Shown: positions 55,346-64,000 of the stretch, one piece after another
Numbering within the stretch: position 1 is the first letter of the stretch
Layout: each line of letters opens with the position of its first letter
From: Thalassia testudinum
Lineage: Eukaryota > Streptophyta > Magnoliopsida > Alismatales > Hydrocharitaceae
DNA: 64,000 nucleotides
Assembly: GCA_037157565.1 (NCBI GenBank)
Contig: JAZHRO010000003.1
Span: 65,660,501 to 65,724,500, forward strand
Direction: 5' to 3'
Position numbers and translations under genes: made by a program
Notes under the pieces: generated by a model
The model's input: the letters and a program-made list of their open reading frames with translations, nothing else
Databases searched by the model: none
Told to the model about the DNA's origin: nothing

Positions 55346-56722
55346 TGGACCCTGACCACATTGGACTTACCCTGCCGATCAATGAGGATTTTCCCGATGA
55401 GCACCTATTGGCAATTAATGTGGCAAGTGGACCTTGGTATGTCGACATTGCCAATTACTTTGCTTCTGGTTCCCTTCCACGTGGCTGGCCTAAAATCCAC
55501 CGCAAGTGTCTCATTGCAGAAGCAAAGTATTATTTCTGGGATAATCCACTACTTTTTCGAATAGGTGCTGACCAGATCATTCGTCGCTGTATTCTTGACA
55601 GCGAATTCCCCAATGTGCTATCCTTCTGCCATGATCAGGCCTGCGGAGGCCATTTCTCTGGGAGGAAAACTACAGCCGAGGTGTTGCAGTGTGGTTTCTT
55701 TTGGCCCTCCCTTCACCAGGATTCACACAATTATGCCAGACATTACATTAGGTGCCAGTCGTTAGGGTCAATGTCACGTCATGACATGACGCCCTTGCAA
55801 CCCATCCTAGCTGCTGAAATCTTTGACATTTGGGGAATTGATTTCATGGGTCCCTTTCGTCCTTCCAACGACTTCGAATACATCCTCGTTGCTGTTGATT
55901 ATGTTTCGAAATGGATTGAGGTTATTCCCATGCTCCATGCTGACCATGTCATATCCACTCGATTTGTCAAACACCACATTTTTTGCATGCTTTGGGAACC
56001 CTCGAGCCATTTTCTCGGATGGAGGAAGCCATTTTACCCATGCTTCTTTTCGGGCACTTCTGAGGAAATATGGAGTCCACCATCATATCACATCTCCGTA
56101 TCATCCTCAGACGAACGACTAGGCTGAGGTGTGAAACCGGCAAATCAAGCAAATTCTCTAGAAAATGGTTCGGCCTGAACATAGGGATTGGTCCGACAAA
56201 CTGATTGACGCACTTTGGGTGTACCGAACCGCCTTCAAGGCTCCCCTAGGTATGTCTCCTTATAGAATCATTTATGAGAAGCCTTGTCATTTGCTCGTGG
56301 AGCTGGAGCACCACGCTTATTGGGTGATTCGCCAATGTAACCTCGACCCAGACCTGTGTGGTCGAGAAAGGAAACTCCAAGTCCAAGAACTGGAAGAGCT
56401 CCGTCGTGAAGCCTATGATTCTGCCTTAACTTTCAAGCAACGCACTAAGGCCTTTCATGACAGCCGAATTCATCGGAAGGAATTTGAGCTATCTTAGCAA
56501 GTTTGGCTTTACAATGCCTGACTCAAATTCTTTCCAGGGAAATTGAATTCCAAATGGACTGGTCCCTTCCTGGTCTCGAGACCATTTCCCAACGGGGCCA
56601 TTGAAATTGAAGATCCCAAATCTGGGCATAAATTTATGGTCAATGGGCAGCATTTAAAACCCTATCTTACTCATGAACTTGCCCCCGTTGGAGAAACTGT
56701 TGCCCTACTGGAGGGTAACTAA
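55346..56722 (+). pseudogene. E4 pol: integrase, frameshifted
   Basis: The zinc domain has [12 protein letters not shown], but the first Cys of the second pair is Tyr (HYIRCQ near 55740), so one metal ligand is lost. WGIDFMGPF follows at about 55840. A frameshift near 55985-56000 moves the rest of the core into another frame, where FSDGG and, 35 residues later, the Glu of the QAEV-type block are found, with stops around it. From 56165 the C-terminal part is open to about 56497. After two more stops the WLYNA and GKLNSKWTGPF blocks run to the TAA at 56720-56722. Confidence 0.86.
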
Positions 56723-58034
56723 TTTTGTGCCTCATTCTGAGTCCAACTGGGGACGTTAAATTCAGCACTTGTTGGGAGGCACCCCAGCAACACTCCTCCA
56801 CTATCACGTACACTTCACTTCGCACCTTTTCAGTTCACCACCCACCATCCACCCACCCTACCACCCTGCTATTTACCTTGCACCTCAGCTCTCGTTCCCT
56901 GATCTTTGGACCTTCCTCTACCCTGCATGCATATGAGGACATAGCATCATTTGGCATGGGCGGGTGGATAGGCATCTATAGGATCTGGGTATTATATGGT
57001 ATTATGCAGCTTCCATCCATCTATAAATATGTACATAGCAAAAAAAAAAATGGTATTTAGTAATGATCTGAAGGCTGAAACAAAAAAAATACAATAAGTG
57101 TTTATGGATATTCAACCACTGTTTTGTAAAAATTTCCAGGCCATAGAAGCTTGATTCACTCAGGCTCAGTTTAATTCACTTGAGCATTGACAAGGTAGAT
57201 CATAATCTCTCTTAACTAAAGATGTATTCTTGTACCTGAGACATCAGTACAGGATCCGTTGGTTTGCTTCTACACGAGAGCCTAAGTAATCTTGGTTCGC
57301 ACTACACATCAAGAAAGACCAGGTGAACATAAGATCCAACCATAGTGTTCATTAGGGAAGGTGGAGTCCTTACCAGTGCGTGCAGGTAGACTTTTTATCC
57401 CAGGCTTTAGTCTTGTGTCTAGGAGAAACTCTTCCCACCAAAAAGAAACTCTCCCACCAAAAAAGTGTGCTCCACCAAATAAAGTTGTAAGAGATATACT
57501 GACACTTGTTTCAAAAAAAAAAAAAACTGTGCAAATAAGTCAGTATATCTCGTAAATGTCTGTAAATTCTTCTCCCTAAAAAGTTTTTCAGGGCAAGTTA
57601 CAAATACCCTGTTTCTACCATATATTCTTTGAGCCACAAATGTAATAAAATGGGAGTTGAGTTTTCCATCATCTTTTTAAGGGTCAATTCGAAGACACGA
57701 GCTGAAATTGGGACCAGCCTCACTTAAAGATTCGTGAAACCCTGGGCTTGAGTCTTAATGTTCATCTAGTCAATCTTGATCCTTCACTATGCAAAAACCA
57801 TAATCTCTTAAGCTCTCGAGTACGGCAAAAACCTTCTAAGTCCTGGAAATCATACTTAAGGTTTAAATACCAAGAGTCCAGGTTAGTCGAGAGATGGTCT
57901 ATGTCATATAAGACTTAAAGTACTGGTAGTCTTCTCCACAATTGGTTCTCCCAATATCCAACAAATAAACACACCCATGTCACCTCAGAAGAAAATCTTC
58001 AGCTTAAGATCATTTCTAAATACAATACAAAATG
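56723..58034 (+). other. E4 3' non-coding region
   Basis: Contains TATG-AGGA-CATA (56932-56943) and GGCATGGGCGGGTGG (56953-56967), then AT-rich sequence with no env-like frame. Confidence 0.7.
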
Positions 58035-58070
58035 TTTTGCTAGGGACTAGCAAAAGATAGGCATGGGGGT
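58035..58070 (+). other. E4 pre-LTR hairpin and polypurine tract
   Basis: Perfect stem TTTTGCTAG, loop GGA, stem CTAGCAAAA (58035-58055), then GGCATGGGGGT (58060-58070), one base before the 3' LTR. Confidence 0.82.
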
Positions 58071-58071
58071 A

Positions 58072-60409
58072 TGATTGCATAGCAAAAATACACCAGTAAT
58101 TATGCCATCTTGTGTTATTTCCTAGCACTGCCATTGTATCTTAACACATGCATGCATTTATTGAGAGGGGAGGAGAATGCGAATAATTGGCCATCTAATT
58201 AACATCTTCATCAAGGGTTGCATTACAATTTCACCATCTTAATTTTTTATTTTGACTTTGAATTCTTCTCCCTCGTGCGGCTGTAGGGCATGGGGCATGC
58301 ACCTCTTCGCGCCACTCCTCCACCAGCAGCATGGTTGGACATGCAACACCAGCAGCATGGCTGTGGCAGGCTCCTTCTTCTTTAAAAAGCCTTGTCCTCT
58401 CCCTTGTGCTAGGAGGAAAGAAACACACACCACCCACAGACACTTTCCTCCACTGTCAGGCCAACCTCCTCCCCTCTCCCTCTCCATACGCAGCATCTCT
58501 TCTCACTGAAGAGACACACTGCGGGCAGGAGCAAGCTCACAGTGGTCCCACGACCACCACTGTGAGTTCCTCCACCGCCCAGCTCGTTCGTGAGTAGGTG
58601 GGCATTGTGGTTTCACCATTTGATTTCATCGCTGAACGCCCTCACCGCCATTACCAGAGCTTCAAGCTCGAAAGCACCAATAGCAGCAACGGCCGCCTGA
58701 AGCAGCGCAGGCCACCGCACGCACGCCAGCAGACCTCCGCTAGCTCTTCCCGCACGTGCAGGCGCTTCCCAGAGTGCTCGCGCACGTAGAACCGGCCGCT
58801 ACCTGTCACCCGCTCCCGCGCGGCATTGTAGCCACTGTTCATGCCTCTCAGTGAGACACTGTAGCCACCGGCTTGTTTCTCACTTAGCCGGTGGCACAGT
58901 GCCCTCTCTCCTCGCCCGCTACTCACTCCAACCGGTCGCCTACGCCTACGCCCACTCCTGCATTTGCACCCACACTCGCTCCTGCCCGCAGCGCTGTGCA
59001 CTACGCTACACAATGCGCTGCACTGCACTCCCGCACTTGCCTGCACACGAAGGCAGCGTGCGCGTTCCCTCCAGTGCCTGTGTGAAACCCTTGTGCGCTT
59101 GCGCATGCCCTGCCTGCCAGGCATCGCCCGCTCCTACCAGACAACTTAACTCCTCCCTCTGTCTCACACTCACACGCTAGTGCCTGCACACACGCACTCA
59201 CTTGTACACACTCACGTGTACTCTCTCACACACACTTGTACACACACACACCCTTATAAACTCACGCCTACACACATATATATTTATAAATCCACTCACA
59301 TATATACATAAATATATATCTATATATATATATATATACATATATACATATATACATATATGCATATGTGTCTATATATATCTATATACATAGATACTTA
59401 TACAAATACATCTATATACATATATACATATAAATATCTATACACATATATTACTATATATATATCTATATAGTTTTAAATATATATATCTATATATTTA
59501 TAAATATATATGTACACATATATATATATCTAGATATATATATATATATATATACATAACTACATATATACCTATATAGTTGTAACCCTATCTATATACA
59601 TATATATATGTATATTTACATACACATCACCTACCTGTATCCAAACGCCCTTGCACTAGTCACTCCACCACGCATTATATCACGGGAATATCTGCACCAG
59701 TTGCTGATATTCCCTGATACCGACGTAAAGCAAGCGCCTCCGCGCACACTCCCACACATCCGTCCTACACTCTACGCGGCACTTCGTCTTGTTGGTTGCA
59801 TCTTACTAGACGTGGACCAACTCGACACTATGCTACACTCCATTTCCACTTCCACCTCCACCCCTATATATATAATAAATACATATCTATATATATAGAG
59901 ACTGTATTTATTATATTAAGCTAAGTATTCCCTTCTCTACAAGCAATCTACCTTGTTTTTTTATTTCTCTTTTGTTCCCTGCTTTTAAAAAGATAAAAAA
60001 AAGAGTAAAAGAGAAAAGATAATCCTTATCTTATAGGTACTCGGCCTTGCGAATAGTAGGACCAATTTTTTTGGAAACCCTAAGTTGGCTCAAAGCCAAG
60101 AACTTGATTTTGAGGGTGCGCCTCAAGGACAATATTATCAACACAAAAAAATCTTAAATAGAAAAAAAAAACCAAAAACATAATAAACACACTGAAGAGA
60201 TACGTTTTAGGAAAGGTGTAGAAACTTATTCACCTTTAATTCCTGCCTCCCTTAGATTGACCCTAGGCCTAAAACTGACCAAGATAAAATTAAGTAGGCC
60301 AAGTTAAAAAGAATTTTGTGAAAGATGGTTAGACTCGATTTAGGTTAAGCACTATACTCACTTCAACGATAATTTCACCATATTAACACAACCTATTCGA
60401 GATCTACCG
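58072..60409 (+). repeat. E4 3' LTR, full length
   Basis: Begins TGATTGCATAGC. The first 790 bp (58072-58861) are absent from the left LTR. It contains a GC-rich block, the CACCGGCT/AGCCGGTG hairpin (58867-58894), CA/TA simple sequence, and ends CGAGATCTACCG, with the last base changed from the expected A. Confidence 0.88.
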
Positions 60410-60660
60410 CCCCCTCGGTGTTTTTATTGATCTATCAGCCAGCTGAATCGTTACCGAGGTAGGTTTTAAATCCCCAAATCAAAATTGATCAAATACGGCA
60501 ATGGGAGTTTGGTTGATGGATGAACCCAGATCTAGAAGGGCCTGATCAAATGGAGAATCTTGCAAGAAGCAGGATATGTGTCGGGTACCAGGGTCTTTCT
60601 TTTTCGGCGGCAAGTCAGCTAGAATCACGATGCTAGCTTCTTTTGATAGTACCTCCCGTC
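60410..60660 (-). pseudogene. E5 pol: aspartic protease fragment
   Basis: On the minus strand: EVLSKEASIVILADLPPKKKDPGTRHIS, the active site LLDLGSSIN and, after one stop, LADRSIKTPRG, cut off at the E4 LTR border. The next residues of the protease and all of RT onward are missing from the window. Similar to the E1 and E4 proteases. Confidence 0.82.
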
Positions 60661-61571
60661 ATCCAATTCTAGGTTGTTACTTTAGGGTACAATAGTCCTT
60701 GAAGAACCTAGCGACAGCGGGGATGTGATCAATTGCCTCGAGGAGGGGGACCTGAATATGTACTTCCTTGAACATTGACTTCAAGTCCTCAAAATTCCAT
60801 GTGTCCTTTTTCTATACTACATTTCACGTCAGAGCCTTCGGAAAAGGGATGGGAATCTCAGGCTCAAGTGGCCTCTTACCCTTATCTACCGTAGGTGGCT
60901 CCTAAGATGAATAAGGAGTCAAACCCACCTGCGACGAAGGGTGAGAAAAATTAGGACCCGCCTACCTATGTGGTGAGTCGAATGTCTTCCTTCCACACCT
61001 CAATGAGACAGCATTTGCATCGGCTTGCTGTCCATGAGGTGGTGGGGGAGCGGAAGGGGTAGAGTATGCAGGGTTCTACATCAAAGGCGATTGGCCTTGA
61101 GCATAACAAGGTGGTGCAGGAGGCGCCTGTAATATGGCATGTGCCTATCCTTGTGGTGCCAGAAACCTATACGAGGCACCTTGGTTCTGCACATACTGAG
61201 GGTTCTGGATGGGTTGGGAAGGTAAGGCTCCTTGAGTCCTATGCTCCTGCAACAGCTGGTTTTGCATGTTCTGTATAGTCTGTATCTAGTTAGCCATTGC
61301 CTTCATTATCTGCAAGCTATCCTGTGTAGATTTCCTCATCGATTCTTACAGCTCCACTTTCAGTGCCTCTAGAGGGTCAGCCTGCTTTGGAGGGTGACTG
61401 GTAGCTTGGTGCAGCGGCTAGTATATAGATTGGGGTTGCTGCTACTAATACAAGAATGGTTGCTGCCTAGGGTATGTGTTTTGCGCATTCCCGTATTGCC
61501 TGGTCCGGTAGTGTGGATTTTGATGTGGTCTCTGTGAGTTTCCAAACCAGGAGAAGTTCGGATGCTAGAGC
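60661..61571 (-). pseudogene. E5 gag fragment
   Basis: On the minus strand the segment runs from HPNFSWFGN (near 61560) through a Gln-, Pro- and Tyr-rich stretch to the VPLLEAIDHIPAVARFFKDYC block near 60710-60750. Stops and shifts are frequent. The upstream capsid core is not present because LTR-alpha copy 2 begins at 61572 within gag, at about the same place where Gag reads RNHPNFSW in the relatives. Confidence 0.78.
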
Positions 61572-64000
61572 TGATGGGAACACCATCATGAGCCCTAACT
61601 AGCTCATTTTGACCTAGGAAAGAGAATAAAAGCTCCTACATAACCAAGAGAAGGGTTTAATTCAAGGAATAACTATTCTAAAAAGAAAAAATGAAAGAAA
61701 GGGTAAAACTGCAATTTTACCATTGTAGTACATCAACGGGATTTCTTAGGGGAAAAACATAGGTCAAATGATCTTAACAAATAAAAAGTGAGCTGGTTCA
61801 GTCAGAAATGGGTTCTTGTGCAATCTAAGAACTAAATGACTTCTTGTAACCCTAAAACAGACTCACATAATCCAACAAGGTTTTGGTCAGGGTAAAAATA
61901 AACTAAAGCCTCTAAAATTCATGGAAAAATATTCCCTAGGGTTTAGAACCTTCAAATTCTCCTTTGGAACCTTTTGACCTAAATAGGGGTCCTAGCTAAT
62001 TATTTGACCTAATTTGGGTTTTTGTGCAAAATGTCTAGTCAAACGTGATCAAACCTAAAATCCCACCATTGGATTCCTTAGGTCCAAATTAGGTTTGTAT
62101 CGAAATTTGGACCTAAGGGGAGGTCACCTTGACCTACTTTGTAAAATAGTCAACCTAATTACATTTTGACCCCTAGCTTTTGAAAACCATAGTGCAGACC
62201 CCCCTATCTTCCTCGCCACTCTTTGCAATTAGGTCCCTCTACCATTAAAGCAGAGGAGTCCTACTCCAGTGAGCATTTGAGGAGGATTTCTCCCTGATTC
62301 CTCAGAAATCCCTTCTCAGATTTGAAAGGGAGATTCTCTGAGGAATTCCCTATCATCTGAACGTAATCCCAAGATTTGATTCGCACCCAATTTCTCGTGC
62401 GAACACTCGAGAGACATGGGAATCCTTTGCACAATCCTACTCCGACGAGGATTCTTGCACTTGGAAGATTGTCTTCCAAGCACAAGAGCCTCTACTAGAT
62501 GCTATAAAAGGACCCCCTGATCCAACCGCTCAAATTCAGCTTGGCTTGGCTAGAGAAAACCCTCTAATTTCTTCCCTTCTCCTCCAGCCAAGTGTCCAGC
62601 AGGCTCCAGCGACATCTCCTCCACCTTCTTGTCACTCTACCATAATACCAGTGGCAGAGCCGTCTTCACCTCCTTCCTCCGCATCGCGCCATACCCGCGC
62701 ACGCACCTCCATCCCCTTCGCCGTTGCCGTTCCCTCTCCACTGGAATCTTCCTCTTCGGTGGTGTCAGGTACGCACCAGCCACCCTCCTTATCCTTTCAT
62801 CCACTTAGTTAGGTTAGAACTCTTCCCTTCTCTCCTCTCTTCATTTCCTCCTTCATTATTTTCACTTTCAACCCCTCGACATCGCAGACCACCACAATCA
62901 TCCTCATCTCCGACCGACTACCGGCGAAGGTGCATCCATCGCTCCACGCTTCCACATGCCTCACCAGACCCCTCATAACCTCCACCATCATCCACTGAGC
63001 ATTTTCCCCATCTCCATCGACTACCATCACCTCCCCAAGCACCCCCTGACCAAACCCACTTTCACGGCCACAGAGCGACCTAGGCACGCATGCCTAGGCC
63101 ACCCCATGACCAGCCACCCACCTAGACACCTTCGCTGTGTCACGGTGAAGCTCCCCGTATGGTTTAATGAGGGCGCAAGGTCGTATTGAGTGATTGGAGG
63201 ACCGAGCCTTCGCCTCCATTAGCACCGGCTTGAAGGAGCTCGCAAACTTCAACCCAGGTGTCGCGCTCTAGGTTTTCAGGTCCAGGTGATGTGGAAGGAG
63301 TGTGCGCACACATCCAGACAGAGAACAGTCTTGAGAGAGCACCCAGCCACAGCAATTAGGCAGAGAACCTCCTGCAGGTGCACGAGCGAAGCGAGTGGGA
63401 CTTTTAGTCCCACCTAGGAAAGTTAGGAGTGCAGTGAGTAATATAAATTGAATTTGTGTTTCTTGCTGGTTGCCTCAGATCACCGGGTGAGGTCCGCTCA
63501 CCCGGCTCGTCCGCGACCCAAGCTACGCAGACTTGGCTGCTTGACCCGTTTATCTAGCACTCCTCGCGCACCACCCTCACCAGTGCTCCTGGAGCCGGGT
63601 GCACGTGACCTAACTCGAATACTCGATTAGCTGGCTTTGGGAGAGCGAACCTAAGAGAGAAAAAGAGAGAGAGTGTACGCGGGGAGGGTAGGTGTAGGTT
63701 TTTCACTCATGTGTGCAGGGAAAGGAAGAAGGAAGAGGAAGCTAAGGCCAGAGAAGGAAGAAAGCTGCAGCGGCAGAGAAACTAAGGAGGAAAAGTAGAA
63801 GTACTGAAGGCTAAAGCTGAGGAAGCTAGAGGAAGTGCGGCTAAAGAAGGAAAGAGCAAGAAGGAAATCAGAAGCCAAGGAAGAAGAGGGCGAGAGAAAT
63901 CAAGGCAGAAAAAGAAGACAAGGAAGGAGAAAGGCACTGTTGCAAGAGAAGTTAGGGAAAGAAGAAGGAAGGAGAAGGCAGCAAGGAAGAAGAAGCCAGG
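61572..64000 (+). mobile_element. LTR-alpha copy 2, cut by the window end
   Basis: Starts TGATGGGAACACCATCATGAGCC, as at 9532, and follows that copy through TATA box (62503-62510), C-rich transcribed part and GTGAGGTCC block (63480-63500) to a GA-rich tract (63650-64000). About 250 bp of the LTR are expected beyond the edge. Whether it is a solo LTR or the 5' LTR of a whole element cannot be told. Frames inside are not supported as genes. Confidence 0.85.
62503..62510 (+). promoter_or_regulatory. TATA box of LTR-alpha copy 2
   Basis: TATAAAAG before GACCCCCTGATCC, matching position 10463 of copy 1. It lies just downstream of the hairpin CTTGGAAGA-TTG-TCTTCCAAG. Confidence 0.6.

Larger units (their letters stand above)
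47792..60409 (+). mobile_element. E4: Athila-like Ty3/gypsy element with truncated 5' LTR
   Basis: Order: LTR (truncated at its start), PBS, leader, gag, protease, RT, RNase H, integrase, non-coding 3' region, polypurine tract, 3' LTR. The two LTRs match from 47792/58862 onward; the first 790 bp of the 3' LTR have no counterpart on the left. The right flank is the minus-strand protease of E5, but the left flank is unrelated sequence. A deletion or rearrangement has therefore removed the start of E4 together with the other half of E5. Codon content is more GC-rich and less damaged than in E1-E3. Confidence 0.88.

Noticed and set aside
1..64000. CRISPR arrays, bacterial-type operons, rRNA genes or a host protein-coding gene
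   Set aside because: No regular short repeat-spacer pattern, no rRNA-like block and no exon-intron gene with a recognisable host protein was seen on either strand.

Overview
The window is plant nuclear DNA made almost entirely of nested LTR retrotransposons. No ordinary host gene, rRNA, true tRNA gene or CRISPR array is visible. The Gag and Pol motifs (FFPIGRTNALR-type Gag block, TLRSG box, DLGA/DLGS protease site, FMDD reverse transcriptase box) and the aspartate-tRNA-like primer binding sites point to Athila-like Ty3/gypsy elements of a flowering plant; the species cannot be told from the sequence. Almost every reading frame is broken.

Layout, worked out from target-site duplications (TSDs) and LTR pairing. 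E1 (minus strand) is the oldest layer on the left: RNase H, RT, protease and gag at 1-6121, then its 5' leader, PBS and 5' LTR at 43684 to about 46692. A solo LTR (2908-4600, TSD GTTGG) sits in E1 gag. E2 (plus strand, 6122-43683, TSD ATACC) sits in the E1 5' leader. E2 gag is split by a long solo LTR, here called LTR-alpha (9532-16675, TSD CCCAC), which itself carries a small minus-strand Copia element with gag but no pol (11297-15758, TSD GCTTT/GCTTC). The 3' end of E2 is split by E3 (22003-40541, TSD TAGAG/CAGAG). E3 in turn carries insertion A (26684-33781, TSD ACAGG), a 5'-truncated relative that ends in an inverted copy of its own LTR start.

Further right, about 1.1 kb of unidentified sequence (46693-47791) holds a decayed reading frame. 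Then comes E4 (47792-60409, plus strand) with a truncated 5' LTR and the best-preserved gag-pol, then E5 (60410-61571, minus strand, gag and protease fragment), then a second LTR-alpha copy (61572 to window end).

In E2, E3, A and E4 pol is followed by 1.2-1.6 kb of non-coding sequence with no env-like frame. This interval begins with one small hairpin plus a GGCATGGG-type tract and ends with another, the second directly against the 3' LTR. This duplicated 3' module, the aberrant structure of insertion A, a tRNA/SINE-head-like segment in the E2 LTRs, palindrome arrays in two unrelated LTR families, and the gag-only Copia element are the most interesting observations. I found no convincing new multi-gene system.
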